From Alloacidobacterium dinghuense (GTDB lineage: Bacteria; Acidobacteriota; Terriglobia; Terriglobales; Acidobacteriaceae), in assembly GCF_014274465.1 (NCBI RefSeq), contig NZ_CP060394.1, positions 3,782,001 to 3,846,000 of the forward strand: a stretch of DNA of 64,000 nt. The letters are read 5' to 3'. The translations under genes and the position numbers were made by a program. A model generated the notes under the pieces. The model did no database searches, was not told where the DNA came from, and saw only the letters and a program-made list of their open reading frames with translations. The stretch's first letter is position 1; each line of letters opens with the position of its first letter. Below are positions 25,169-34,431 of the stretch, piece by piece.

Positions 25169-26389
25169 TCAAGTTGGCGGCTGGGGGAGCAATACGGAAG
25201 AGATGGCGTCGAGCGCAAGGGAAACCGCGCCCCAAAGCCCGGCGCGAGGACCGAGGGCACTGGTGCCGATCTTCGGCACCGCAAACTCACTGCCCTCAAG
25301 CTGTTTGAGAACCGAGCTGACCAATACGGGATGACTGCCAATCTCTCCGCCTAAGAGGATGAGCCCCGGGTTCAGAATGAGCGACAGGTTGACGATGATG
25401 TCGGAGACAATGTCAGCTCTCAACCGGACGATTCTTTGCGCGTCTGCGTCGCCGGCCTGGGCAATATCGAGGACATCAAGCGCGGTCAGCTGCTTTACGC
25501 TCTTTGTGGCAATGTGACTGCGGCCAATCCTTTTGCTCTCTTTATCCCAGCTCTTTAGAATTCCTGAACTGGTCAGGACTGTCTCGAGCTCTCCGAACTC
25601 ATGAATGGCGGGCTGCCTGCGCTGAATGTGCGGAAGGCGAAGATAAGCGATTTCGCCGGCAGACCATTTTGAGCCATGGTGAATTTTGCCGCCCAGGATA
25701 ATGCCGGCGCCCACGTTTGTTCCGATGGCGACAAAGACAAAGTCCTGCTCGGTCTGCGCTGCGCCGCAGTAGTGTTCTCCCTGAGCGGCAAGATTGGTGT
25801 CGTTTTCGATGATGACCAGGCAGTCGACGATTTTATTGAGCATGGCACGCAGAGGAACTGCTCGCCATCCATCCAGAGTGCTGATGGATAGGACGCTGCC
25901 TTCCTCAACATTCGCGATCGCGGGCGCTCCCACGACCATCATCAGCAATTGCTTGCGCGTTTTCTTCTGCTTCTGCAATAGATTTTGCAGTGCCTTACCA
26001 ATGTAGGCGCAAACGGCTTCGGGGGTTGTTTTGCGGTTCTTGAGCGCGATTTTCAGCGAATCGAGTTCATTTCCGTTCAAGTCCGCGAGAAGAAATGAAA
26101 GGCTTTCTGCGGAGATTTCAACTGCGAGGATGCAGCCGCGCTCGGCTTTGAAGCGAATCATGTCAGGGGGGCGGCCGCCGCTCGACTCTCCCTCGCCCAG
26201 AGGCTCGATCAGGTTTTCTGACAGGAGATCCTTCACTACGTTTGTGACCGTTGGTGCGCTTAGACCGGAGGCCCGGACGAGGTCGGCTCTTGAGCAGGAG
26301 CCACATTCACGCAGGAGCGTGAGAATGCTGAGCGCGTTCGTGTGACGCAGCGTGGACGGCCTGCCGATCTGGATCGACTTTCTTTTCAC
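25169..26389 (-). CDS. ROK family transcriptional regulator (NagC/XylR type)
   Basis: The 406-residue protein has a MarR-like winged helix at the N-terminus (about 12-80; LRECGSCSRADLVRASGLSA, TVTNVVKDLL, then the wing GGRPPDMIRF) and a ROK sugar-binding domain. The ROK part has GAPAIANVEEGSVLS, the Asp of ENDTNLAAQGEH and AIGTNVGAGIILGG. The Cys-rich zinc motif (CGRxGCxE) that normally follows GEIAY is absent (here GEIAYLRLPHIQRRQ). Such regulators are usually repressors released by a sugar or sugar phosphate. It is divergent from the SIS enzyme, porter and kinase genes, the likely targets. Confidence 0.88.
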   Translation of the reverse strand: MKRKSIQIGRPSTLRHTNALSILTLLRECGSCSRADLVRASGLSAPTVTNVVKDLLSENLIEPLGEGESSGGRPPDMIRFKAERGCILAVEISAESLSFLLADLNGNELDSLKIALKNRKTTPEAVCAYIGKALQNLLQKQKKTRKQLLMMVVGAPAIANVEEGSVLSISTLDGWRAVPLRAMLNKIVDCLVIIENDTNLAAQGEHYCGAAQTEQDFVFVAIGTNVGAGIILGGKIHHGSKWSAGEIAYLRLPHIQRRQPAIHEFGELETVLTSSGILKSWDKESKRIGRSHIATKSVKQLTALDVLDIAQAGDADAQRIVRLRADIVSDIIVNLSLILNPGLILLGGEIGSHPVLVSSVLKQLEGSEFAVPKIGTSALGPRAGLWGAVSLALDAISSVLLPQPPT

Positions 26390-26472
26390 TCATTGCCTTC
26401 AACGACAAGGGCGCGTCTCTGCGATTTTATTTCGCCGCGCTTCGGTTTGAATTTGTGGCAAAACATGCAAAG

Positions 26473-26530
26473 AAGTCCTTGCTCAAAACAGACACAGGCA
26501 GAATACTAAATAAACGTTAGGAAGTCCTTT
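26473..26530 (+). promoter_or_regulatory. divergent control region: putative promoter and GAAGTCCTT direct repeats
   Basis: Between the ROK regulator and the SIS gene, GAAGTCCTT occurs twice in direct orientation (26473-26481 and 26522-26530). A weak sigma-70-like promoter may run from TTGCTC (26480-26485) over a 17-bp spacer to AATACT (26503-26508). The repeats flank it and could be operator half-sites for the ROK protein. This rests on position and pattern only. Confidence 0.3.
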
Positions 26531-26567
26531 GAAGTTAAGACCGATCGGAAGATTGAGAATCAAGTAA

Positions 26568-27668
26568 ATGGAAGAAACGAAACAGGCGCCGCGCTGGATT
26601 TCAGGCATCGAGCCGCCGCAAGAACTGCTCACGGCTACCGGCACACAGATTCTGGAGATTGAGTGCCGCGAACAGCCTGCTAAGCTTCACGATCTGATTC
26701 GCGCGTACGGGAACGATCCGGCGATCCGCAGCGAATTGAAGAAATTTCGGAGTCTCGCAGCGGGCAAAGGCCCGGTGCTCTTTATCGGGATGGGGGCATC
26801 GTTTTGTTCATCGATCAGCGGATCCATTTTTCTGCAATCGCATGGAAGACTGGCGTTTTCCGTCGATGCCGGCGAGTGGCTTCATTACGCATCCTCTATC
26901 TGGGCCGACGCAGCACTTTCTGTGTTGCTGACAACGTCCGGGGAGAGCGCGGAACTGGTGGAGCTTTTCAAGAGAGGTACCGGCAGGCCGTTGGGCTTGA
27001 TCTGCAACAACTCTGCAAGCACATGCTGGAATCTCGCGGAGAACCGACTGCCTATATTGGCTGGACCCGAATACGGCAATGCGACCAAGACATATACAAA
27101 CGCTACAGCCGCCGCCATCATTCTTGCATCGGAAATGGTTGGATGCGCGTGGGAGGAAGATGCGGAACGGGCAGCAGCAGTATTTGCGGCTCATCTCGAT
27201 CCTATCTTCGCCATCCGGAGCGAATTGGAGAAGTTCTGCAGGGGCGCTGCGAACATTGAGATCATTGGCCGGGGCGCGGCATACGGCGGCGCGATTTTGA
27301 GTGCGCTCTGTATCCGTGAAATGAGCGGCCAGAGGGCCGCAGCGCACACTGGAGCAGGTTTTAAGCACGGGCCGAATCTGGATGTTGATGCTTCACATGT
27401 GGCGATTATTTTCGCGCTAGGGCGGGCTGCGGACCTTGGGGTGAAGCTCGCGCAGGAGTGCAACCGACGCGGCGGAAAGGTCGTTCTTATTTCGAACGAT
27501 GAGCACAGGGCTTCAGATAAGCTGTTTCCTGTCAGGATCGAGTCGGTGCCCGAGCCGTGGGAGGGAATTACGTCACTTCTTGTGCCGCAGGCGCTTACGC
27601 TTGGCATTGTGGAACGAACAGGCTGCCGGTTGCCGCCTCGCTTTCAGTACGGAGTGATGGAGCAGTAG
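26568..27668 (+). CDS. SIS-domain (GlmS/AgaS-like) sugar isomerase or deaminase/deglycase
   Basis: The 366 residues make two SIS domains like the isomerase half of glucosamine-6-phosphate synthase, without the glutaminase half. The first has VLFIGMGASFCSSISGS and VLLTTSGESAELVEL; the second has EIIGRGAAYGGAILSALCIR and the FKHGPNLDVD motif near the sugar-phosphate site. Relatives are AgaS (galactosamine-6-P deaminase/isomerase) and FrlB-like deglycases, so an amino-sugar phosphate or Amadori substrate is likely. It is first in a rightward set with the sugar porter, ROK kinase and RidA. The N-terminus is MEETKQAPRW; no signal peptide, so it is cytoplasmic. Confidence 0.85.
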   Translation: MEETKQAPRWISGIEPPQELLTATGTQILEIECREQPAKLHDLIRAYGNDPAIRSELKKFRSLAAGKGPVLFIGMGASFCSSISGSIFLQSHGRLAFSVDAGEWLHYASSIWADAALSVLLTTSGESAELVELFKRGTGRPLGLICNNSASTCWNLAENRLPILAGPEYGNATKTYTNATAAAIILASEMVGCAWEEDAERAAAVFAAHLDPIFAIRSELEKFCRGAANIEIIGRGAAYGGAILSALCIREMSGQRAAAHTGAGFKHGPNLDVDASHVAIIFALGRAADLGVKLAQECNRRGGKVVLISNDEHRASDKLFPVRIESVPEPWEGITSLLVPQALTLGIVERTGCRLPPRFQYGVMEQ

Positions 27669-27691
27669 CTTTATTTTTGCGAGTTAAAAGG

Positions 27692-29071
27692 ATGCCCGTG
27701 TCTGATTCCATAGCCGCCTCACAGATACAAGTCAATCGCGGTTTTCTCTGGAGAGTTTCCTTCATCGCCGGACTGGGAGGCATTCTCTACGGGTATGACA
27801 TGGGGATCATTGCTGCCGCCTTGATTTTCGTGCGCCAGTCATTCGGCCTTTCAACGCAGATGCAGGAAATGGTCGTAAGCATTGTGCTTGTTGGCGCGAT
27901 GCTCGGCGCAATTATCGGCGGCAGCATCGCAGACCGTATCGGCAGGCGCTCAACGTTGCTTTGGGGTGGCGGCCTTTTTATCTTTGGCTCGGTTCTTGCT
28001 CCACTCTCACCGAATGTGCTCACGCTGATCGTTGCTCGCGCGATCCTGGGACTTGCCATCGGTTTCACCTCTGTGACGGCTCCGGTTTATGTTTCGGAGC
28101 TTGCTCCCCCGCAATCGCGCGGCGGGCTCATCAGCCTTTACCAATTCGCGCTTACTCTCGGGATTGCGCTTGCGGACCTGGTAGGTTACTGGCTCGCCGG
28201 AGAGCAGGCGTGGAGGCTGATGTTTGGCATTGGAGCCGTTCCCGCTGCCTTGTTTCTGTTACTGGTCCTTACTCTGCCGGAGAGCCCACGCTGGCTGTTT
28301 GCGCAAAACCGGGCTACAGAAGCGCAGGTTGTTCTGACAACGTACACGAACGAGGCCGGCTCGCGACTCTTGCTGGACGACATTCATACCGCACTCGAAG
28401 CAAAGATTGACCGGCGCTGGAGTGCGCTCTGGAGTCCCGCGGCGCGCGGAGCCCTTTTTATCGCCGTCGGATTTACCGTCCTGCAACAGGTCACAGGGAT
28501 CAATACCATCATCTACTATGGGCCACAAATCTTTGCGCTTGCCGGAATCACTTCCAACAAGAACGCGATCTTCGCAACTCTGATTGTCGCCGTAACGAAC
28601 ATGCTGGCTACTGTGATTGCGCTTTTCCTGGTGGATCGAATTGGGCGCAAGCCACTTTTATATATTGGGGTGAGCGGAATGACGGTGTCGCTCTTCATGC
28701 TGGCTATCGCTTTCCATCAGGTCGCCTTCGGATCGTCGCTTGGAATGATCGCTACCGTCTGCCTGGTGGTGTACATTGCCTGCTTCGCCTTCAGCATGGG
28801 GCCGATTGCCTGGATTCTTGTTTCCGAAGTGTTTCCATTGCAAATTCGCGGACGTGGAGTTGCGGCAGCAACACTGGGATCAGGCGCATCGAACTTTCTT
28901 GTGTCACTCACATTTCTCTCACTCATCAAAGCGGCGGGTAATGTCTTCACCTTTGTTATCTATGGGGGCTTCTGTATCGTTACTCTGCTTTTTGTGCGCT
29001 TTATCGTTCCGGAAACAAAGGGCCGCGAATTAGAGAGCATCAGCGCAAAGCCAAGTGTCGCAGTCAACTAG
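27692..29071 (+). CDS. MFS sugar porter family transporter
   Basis: The protein has 12 hydrophobic segments and full sugar-porter signatures: GGILYGYDMGIIAAAL, IADRIGRRSTLLWGG, PVYVSELAPPQSRGGLISL, PESPRWLF, LQQVTGINTIIYYGP, DRIGRKPLLYIG and PETKGREL. It should import a monosaccharide by proton symport. Two starts compete: ATG 27692 directly after AAAAGG, or GTG 27698, which lies five bases after AAAGGA and so has the better spacing. The difference is two residues. It begins 23 bp after the SIS gene and is followed by the ROK kinase, which suggests uptake followed by phosphorylation. Confidence 0.92.
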   Translation: MPVSDSIAASQIQVNRGFLWRVSFIAGLGGILYGYDMGIIAAALIFVRQSFGLSTQMQEMVVSIVLVGAMLGAIIGGSIADRIGRRSTLLWGGGLFIFGSVLAPLSPNVLTLIVARAILGLAIGFTSVTAPVYVSELAPPQSRGGLISLYQFALTLGIALADLVGYWLAGEQAWRLMFGIGAVPAALFLLLVLTLPESPRWLFAQNRATEAQVVLTTYTNEAGSRLLLDDIHTALEAKIDRRWSALWSPAARGALFIAVGFTVLQQVTGINTIIYYGPQIFALAGITSNKNAIFATLIVAVTNMLATVIALFLVDRIGRKPLLYIGVSGMTVSLFMLAIAFHQVAFGSSLGMIATVCLVVYIACFAFSMGPIAWILVSEVFPLQIRGRGVAAATLGSGASNFLVSLTFLSLIKAAGNVFTFVIYGGFCIVTLLFVRFIVPETKGRELESISAKPSVAVN

Positions 29072-29095
29072 AAACCAATATCAAGGGGCAATAAG

Positions 29096-30112
29096 CTGCT
29101 TACATCCGGCAATCAATACGTTCTCGGTATCGACATAGGGGGGACCAACCTTCGCCTCGCCCTGGCAGACATGGCGGGAGGAGCGATTGTTGCCAAATGG
29201 TCTTCTTCTACTGCGGGAAGCCGCGACGCGAATGTGATCATTGATCTGATTCGAAGTGGCGCAGAAGAGCTTTTGCGGCAAGCCGATGTGCCACGCAGCG
29301 CATTGAAAGCAGTTGCTGCCGGCGCACCCGGCGTCACCAATGTAGAAGCAGGCATCGTGGTGGCCACATCCTATCTGCTCGGTTGGCGCAATGTTCCGCT
29401 TCGCGATCTGCTCGAAGCTGCCTTTGAAGTTCCCGCAGCGGTGGACAATGATGTGAATCTGGCGGCCATTGGCGAATACTGGGCCGGCGCCGCAAAGGGT
29501 GTGCGTGATTTTGTTTTCCTGGCTGTGGGAACGGGCATCGGAGCGGGCATCATTCTCGACGGTAAGCCGTTTCGCGGAATGGACTGGTCGGCGGGTGAGA
29601 TTGGTTACATGCTTGTGCCGGGTGTATCGGACGGCGTTGCAGACACGAGCACGCCTGGGGCGCTCGAAGAATTGATTGGCGGTGAAGGCATTCGGGCAGA
29701 GTGGAGACGGAGATGGAGCAAAGGAGGCACATCGCTTTGCAAGGATCTGACGGCAACTGAGATATTTGACGGCGCAGTAAGCGGGGATGCGCTCGCGCGA
29801 TCCATTCTCGAACAGTCAGCTCGGCTCCTGGCCTATGCGATTTACAACATTTCACTGGTGTTGAACTGCTCTCTTTTTCTGTTGGGCGGAGGAGTTGGAA
29901 TGCATCGGGCACTTGGGGATGCGACTCGGCAGGAATTGGAAAAGTGGCGACGACACGGAAACATGCAGCTCATTCATAGCGGATTGGGAGTTGATGCACA
30001 GTTGATAGGCGCTGTGCGGTTGGCTCTCGATACTGCGAACGATCGAGGTGGTATTGCCGAAACGGCCGCCTCCAAAGTGGAACGCACATTTAACGCAACG
30101 AGGAGAAAATAG
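29096..30112 (+). CDS. ROK family sugar kinase, probable CTG start
   Basis: The conventional ATG at 29171 would remove the phosphate-binding loop. In the same frame upstream, after the TAG of the porter gene (29069), the protein reads YVLGIDIGGTNLRLALAD, the essential N-terminal ATP site of ROK kinases. No ATG, GTG or TTG exists in that stretch. CTG 29096 lies seven bases after AAGGGG and is the best start (338 aa). Further motifs are GAPGVTNVEAGIVV, DNDVNLAAIGEYW (catalytic Asp) and AVGTGIGAGIILDG. The Cys-rich zinc motif after GEIGY is missing, as in the ROK regulator at 25169-26389. The enzyme likely phosphorylates the imported (amino)sugar in the cytoplasm. Confidence 0.85.
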   Translation: MLTSGNQYVLGIDIGGTNLRLALADMAGGAIVAKWSSSTAGSRDANVIIDLIRSGAEELLRQADVPRSALKAVAAGAPGVTNVEAGIVVATSYLLGWRNVPLRDLLEAAFEVPAAVDNDVNLAAIGEYWAGAAKGVRDFVFLAVGTGIGAGIILDGKPFRGMDWSAGEIGYMLVPGVSDGVADTSTPGALEELIGGEGIRAEWRRRWSKGGTSLCKDLTATEIFDGAVSGDALARSILEQSARLLAYAIYNISLVLNCSLFLLGGGVGMHRALGDATRQELEKWRRHGNMQLIHSGLGVDAQLIGAVRLALDTANDRGGIAETAASKVERTFNATRRK

Positions 30113-30118
30113 CAAAAC

Positions 30119-30571
30119 ATGAAAAGAGCAAGTTCGCCGATATCAAGACCACTCATCTGGATGGCCGGGCTTTTGATCTTAGGTAGCTCAGGGAACGTTT
30201 TCGCACAACATCAAGCCGTTGACTTTACGCCGGGCATGCCCTTCAGTGAAGGATATATTGCCGGCAATACTCTGTATGTCGCGGGCCAACAGGGGCCTGA
30301 TTCGCATGGCAAGGTTACTGGTACTGACATCACACTTCAGACCACGAATGCTATCGCCGCGATCGAGAAAGTTGTCAAGAAGGCAGGCTTTCAGATGACG
30401 GACATCGTATCGGTAACTGTTTATGTTACAGATCTTAACGATGTCGAAAAAATGAATGAGGTCTATAAGAAGCTTATGCCGGATCCGAAACCGGCGCGTG
30501 CCACAGTACAGGTCGCGGGCTTGATCGGCGGAGCAAAGATAGAAATTTCGGCGATTGCGGTGAAACACTAG
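30119..30571 (+). CDS. RidA/YjgF family enamine deaminase with signal peptide
   Basis: RidA proteins hydrolyse reactive enamine/imine intermediates released by PLP enzymes and are normally cytoplasmic. This 150-residue copy has a signal sequence (LIWMAGLLILGSSGNVFA, residues 12-29) ahead of the complete domain. The substrate-binding Arg (PARATVQVAG, Arg127) and Glu (KIEISAIAVKH, Glu142) are present. It starts seven bases after the ROK kinase stop, with AGGAGA as ribosome site inside the end of that gene. A second exported RidA lies at 36096-36563 among exported PLP enzymes on the opposite strand, which gives a likely reason for exporting this activity. Confidence 0.9.
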   Translation: MKRASSPISRPLIWMAGLLILGSSGNVFAQHQAVDFTPGMPFSEGYIAGNTLYVAGQQGPDSHGKVTGTDITLQTTNAIAAIEKVVKKAGFQMTDIVSVTVYVTDLNDVEKMNEVYKKLMPDPKPARATVQVAGLIGGAKIEISAIAVKH

Positions 30572-30705
30572 CCGATCACAAAAACATTTGCGTACTGCAA
30601 CAGCATCCGAACGCGGGTCCCGTCCTTGAGAGACAGGACTCCGTTCTCAAAGCGTATTTAGCTGTCATGCCTAGTCAGGAAGAGCGAAGGCAAAGCAAGG
30701 AAGGC

Positions 30706-31683
30706 CTAATCGTACGGCACAAATCCGCGGGTGGTGGTCGGAAGCTTATATACCGATGTGGTTGCGGTTATGTAGAGCACCGAGTTGTTCGCACCGCCCC
30801 ATGAGAGGTTCGCCGGTTGCTCCGGGACTTCGATGGTTCCGAGATGCTCGCCTGTCGGACTCCATACCCAGATGCCGCGCGGTCCTACGACAAAGAGATT
30901 TCCTTTTTGGTCGACACGGATACCGTCGGGAACTCCGTCTTTTGTGCCGTCGTCTTCGCTGCCGAAGATGCGTCCATTTGAGATGGTTCCATCGGGATGA
31001 AAGTCGTACACGCGGATATTTTTCTTTTCTGAGTCATCGATATAGAGGTGCTTGCCGTCAGGAGAGAATGCTAATCCGTTCGGCTGCGTGAGGTCTTTTG
31101 TAAGCAGAGTGACTTTTCCAGTCGCGTCGAGACGATAGACTCCCTGAAATGGTGTTTCCTGTTTTTCACCCTTCTGCAAGTCGAGGGTTGGATCGGTGAA
31201 ATAGAGGGCTCCGTCCGGACCCAAAACTACGTCGTTTGGACTGTTGAATTTCTTTCCCTCAAAGCGATCTGCAAGCACGGTGTAACTCTTTCCATCTTGC
31301 GAGAGACGAATCACCGCTCGAAGGGCGCTTGCGGTGCTGATCAGCCTATGGTCGTGATCGTAGGTGCTGCCATCAGGATCGACCAGCGCGACCATTTCTT
31401 CGCGGTGCCCATCGGGAAAGACGCGAAAGATTTTGTTCAGCTCTTCGTCACTGACCCACACGAAATCGGATTTGTCCCATACCGGACCTTCGGTGAAACC
31501 GAAGCCAGTTGCCATTGTCTCCAGCCTGGCATCATGGCTCATTAGATCCCAGAAGGACGGAGTATTTGCCACAAGCCTAAACGGTCGCCGGGAAGGAGCG
31601 TTTTGTGCCGGGGCAGATAAGGGCCACACCACTAAGGGCAACACCATGCAAAGAATCAAGACTGTATTTGCAAACTTTTTCAT
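30706..31683 (-). CDS. exported SMP-30/gluconolactonase-like protein
   Basis: The 325-residue product has a Sec signal (MKKFANTVLILCMVLPLVV, cleavage near APA) and the six-bladed propeller of SMP-30/gluconolactonases, which open sugar lactones with a bound divalent metal. Typical strands are GFTEGPVWDKSDFVWVSDEE (metal-ligand Glu), KFNSPNDVVLGPDGALYFTD (Asn/Asp ligands) and QPNGLAFSPDGKHLYIDDS. Its ATG overlaps the stop of the preceding lactonase gene (ATGA), making it the last gene of a tightly packed leftward operon. It may act on the product of the FAD-dependent oxidase encoded two genes upstream. Confidence 0.88.
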   Translation of the reverse strand: MKKFANTVLILCMVLPLVVWPLSAPAQNAPSRRPFRLVANTPSFWDLMSHDARLETMATGFGFTEGPVWDKSDFVWVSDEELNKIFRVFPDGHREEMVALVDPDGSTYDHDHRLISTASALRAVIRLSQDGKSYTVLADRFEGKKFNSPNDVVLGPDGALYFTDPTLDLQKGEKQETPFQGVYRLDATGKVTLLTKDLTQPNGLAFSPDGKHLYIDDSEKKNIRVYDFHPDGTISNGRIFGSEDDGTKDGVPDGIRVDQKGNLFVVGPRGIWVWSPTGEHLGTIEVPEQPANLSWGGANNSVLYITATTSVYKLPTTTRGFVPYD

Positions 31684-32867
31684 ACTTCGTCCAAATCGTC
31701 TTCCGAGTCAACAACTTTAGTATGGTTTGGCGAACTCATTATGAGGGTTATGGGGGCGGTTACCTTCGCCGCCATGACCGCATTACCCAGCTTGCCACTG
31801 TCATGAACATAAATCGACAGCACTTCGTGCTGAATTCTATCGACGGCAAAGATGCGGCGGCCATCCGAGGACAGCCTCAAGGAATGCAGAGATCGCCCTT
31901 CAAGCCTCCATTGCTGCAAGGGGGACAGCTTTCCCGTCACAGGATTTATGGTCCAGGAGGAAATGCGGTCATCCGCAGATGTCGCGTAAAGAACGTCACT
32001 TGACGACGAAATAACAAGTTGCTGCGCTTCATGCGGAGTAGCTGCTGCATTCGTCAAGACTTGTTGTTCGTGTTTGACTTCGGCAGCATCCGCATTCCAG
32101 CGATAACAATCGATTGATTCATCGAGACTGTTTGATACGTAGAGAAAATTTCCGGAGGGATGTACGGCGATGTGTCCGGGACCCGACGCTGGACGGCAAG
32201 CGGTCTGAATCGTTCGTGTCATCCTGCCGCGCTGAAACGCGAACACATGGATGCGGTCACATCCTTCGTCTGTGGCGAGAAGATATTGTCCTGACGCATC
32301 GAACGCAACCGTGTGCGGGTGTGCGGATGCTTGGTAGTCGGGATGAGGACCGGCACCGACCTCTTTCAAAATCTGCGCGACCCGGCCCAGAGAACCGTCA
32401 GCGGCAATCGGCAATACGTTGAAGGCGCCGCCGCCGTGGATGGCCACGATGAAATAGTTGCCATCGGGCGAGACTTCAATGTGCCTTGGATTGATACCGG
32501 AGAGCGACAGAGGCTGGCGACTTAGCAAGTTCAGCTCGGCATTATTGGCGTCAAATTGATACGCCTCTACCGTGCCACGCGGCAGTCCTTCATATTCGTC
32601 GATCTCGTTTGCTACATAAAGAATTTGTCGGCTGGGATGGAGGGCCAGGGACACGGGCGAGCGGCTTGGTATGCTCTGTTTCCACTGCCATGCATCGCCG
32701 CGTACTGCGAAGGCGTGAACTTCCCCGGCTGCGGCAACGAAGGCGAACTCCTGAGCGGGTATCGCCTCTTTCGCGAATGGCATTGCTTTGTCCAGCGTGC
32801 CGAGAAGAGACGTATATCCGATGCCTTGTAGGAATTCACGACGATTCCATTGCTTGCTCTCGCTCAT
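31680..32867 (-). CDS. Tat-exported seven-bladed propeller lactonase (YbhE/6-phosphogluconolactonase-like)
   Basis: ATG 32867 is chosen because it lies four bases after the stop of the oxidase gene and starts a twin-arginine signal (NRREFLQGIG); the longer ORF would overlap the oxidase. The 395-residue protein has the repeated blade pattern of YbhE-type lactonases: RSPVSLALHPSRQILYVANE, NPRHIEVSPDGNYFIVAIHG, HTVAFDASGQYLLATDEGCD, GPGHIAVHPSGNFLYVSNSL. Cytoplasmic relatives hydrolyse 6-phosphogluconolactone. Export argues for an unphosphorylated sugar lactone here. Two lactonases of unrelated folds in one operon suggest different ring sizes or substrates. Confidence 0.87.
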   Translation of the reverse strand: MSESKQWNRREFLQGIGYTSLLGTLDKAMPFAKEAIPAQEFAFVAAAGEVHAFAVRGDAWQWKQSIPSRSPVSLALHPSRQILYVANEIDEYEGLPRGTVEAYQFDANNAELNLLSRQPLSLSGINPRHIEVSPDGNYFIVAIHGGGAFNVLPIAADGSLGRVAQILKEVGAGPHPDYQASAHPHTVAFDASGQYLLATDEGCDRIHVFAFQRGRMTRTIQTACRPASGPGHIAVHPSGNFLYVSNSLDESIDCYRWNADAAEVKHEQQVLTNAAATPHEAQQLVISSSSDVLYATSADDRISSWTINPVTGKLSPLQQWRLEGRSLHSLRLSSDGRRIFAVDRIQHEVLSIYVHDSGKLGNAVMAAKVTAPITLIMSSPNHTKVVDSEDDLDEV

Positions 32868-32871
32868 AGTG

Positions 32872-34398
32872 CTAGGTACGGACAGACATCGCGTGGTGGA
32901 AGACATTGTTCGGGTCATAACGTCGCTTCACACCTTGCAGGAACTCATATAATCCCTGATCGCCGTAGTAGAGCTGCGGCCAGAATGAGTATGCGAGCAT
33001 GTCGCTATCGGGATAGTTAATGTAACAGCCCTCGTAATGCTCCCCGGGATAGGGCGTAGATGCGTAGCGAGGGTCTACCTTGGAATTGGTGTACAAGTCA
33101 GCGTAGAAATCCTTCAGCCACTTGAGTCGGCCCGCGTCGTCTTCCGCATTTTGCCAATACGACTGAAATTGCAGCTTCATGGTCGACGAACGCTGCCAGA
33201 TTGAAGTTTCTTCTGCGAGGTTAGCGCGGTTGGTCGCTCCGCCATAGGAATCGATTGCCAGGAAAAATCCTCGCAGGTCCACTCCGGAGACTTCACGCGT
33301 CATGTGCTTGTACATGCATTTCGCTTCTTCCGGCGTAAAGTTCGTCTTCATGTAGCTTGATTTGTACTTGGCTCGGCCGCTCCCTTCGCCACCGCTGTCG
33401 CCAATGGTGGCGTCAAGCCATAACCGTCGGCTCATCGGGTAGAGCCCTGGGCATGCTTCGCCTGGGCCAGAGGCGCCGGGTATCGCTCTTTGTCCGGTAG
33501 GTGCAGGAGCCCCCGGCGTCGGCTTGCAGGGAGAGAAGAGATCAAGAAACTCGTTCACTACGCTCAGGTCTTTGCAGGTTCCGTCGGGATTACAGAACTG
33601 CAACGAGAGACCGAGTCGTTTTGTCGAGGCGTGAGAAATGTCGAGAATGGAGAAGAGGCCATAGGTATCAGGGTCCTTGCCACGCGATTCCCAGTAATGA
33701 CCGTAAGTGGTGAGGATGGTGACAAATCGTTCCTCGGTCATCGTCGTCCAATCAAACGACAGGCCTGAATGGACGACTTCCTGCGGAGCTGGAGGTAGCT
33801 TGTCGAAGAAGAAAGTGGTGACGACTCCGAAGTTGCCGCCACCTGCGCCGCGACATGCGCGGAAGAGATCAGGATCATGCTGTTTATCGACGTGACGCAA
33901 AACTACTTTGCCATTCGCATCGACTGTCAGAATGTCCACGGCCGATAACCAGTCCACTGTCAGTCCGTGCAGGCGCGAAAGCAGACCGTATCCCCCTCCG
34001 CTGATGTGGCCACCTGCGCCGACGGCGTAACAGGTCCCGGCGGGGATGGTTACCCCGTACCTCTTATAGAGGTCGAGATAGACGTCTCCTAATTGCCTTC
34101 CGGCGCTGATCTTGTACACCGTTCCATCTTTCGCGGAGTGCGGTTCCTGAAGGCTGAGATCGAGAATCGCACCGCCCGGATTATTCACGACGAAGTCTTC
34201 GTAGCAATGGCCGCCGCTGCGCACGGTTGGACGCAGCCCGGCGTTGACGATTCGCTGCAAGGCTTCAGCTACCTCCGCCGTGTTTTCGCACAGTTCGATA
34301 CGGCTGGCGAAGTCTGCTTCCGACGGAGGCAGGCGGAGGTTTCTGCTTCTTCTCAGTGTGGGGTAACGCGGGTCCTGATGGGTAACGGTAATTGCCAT
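32872..34398 (-). CDS. FAD-dependent carbohydrate oxidase of the berberine-bridge type, bicovalent flavin
   Basis: The 508 residues have the FAD_binding_4 fold and C-terminal BBE segment (YDPNNVFHHAMSVR). Two covalent flavin ligands can be read directly: His64 in VRSGGHCYEDF and Cys123 in IPAGTCYAVGAGG, followed by HISGGGYGLLSRLHG. Bicovalent members include chito- and gluco-oligosaccharide oxidases that turn reducing sugars into lactones with production of hydrogen peroxide. The gene lies between a SelA-like lyase (33 bp) and two lactonases (4-bp gap), matching an oxidase-lactonase sequence. No signal peptide is visible, unlike its neighbours, so it may act in the cytoplasm or leave by another route. 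Confidence 0.88.
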   Translation of the reverse strand: MAITVTHQDPRYPTLRRSRNLRLPPSEADFASRIELCENTAEVAEALQRIVNAGLRPTVRSGGHCYEDFVVNNPGGAILDLSLQEPHSAKDGTVYKISAGRQLGDVYLDLYKRYGVTIPAGTCYAVGAGGHISGGGYGLLSRLHGLTVDWLSAVDILTVDANGKVVLRHVDKQHDPDLFRACRGAGGGNFGVVTTFFFDKLPPAPQEVVHSGLSFDWTTMTEERFVTILTTYGHYWESRGKDPDTYGLFSILDISHASTKRLGLSLQFCNPDGTCKDLSVVNEFLDLFSPCKPTPGAPAPTGQRAIPGASGPGEACPGLYPMSRRLWLDATIGDSGGEGSGRAKYKSSYMKTNFTPEEAKCMYKHMTREVSGVDLRGFFLAIDSYGGATNRANLAEETSIWQRSSTMKLQFQSYWQNAEDDAGRLKWLKDFYADLYTNSKVDPRYASTPYPGEHYEGCYINYPDSDMLAYSFWPQLYYGDQGLYEFLQGVKRRYDPNNVFHHAMSVRT

Positions 34399-34431
34399 GT
34401 CGCTCCCGGAATCATCGCTGGTTCGTCGATA

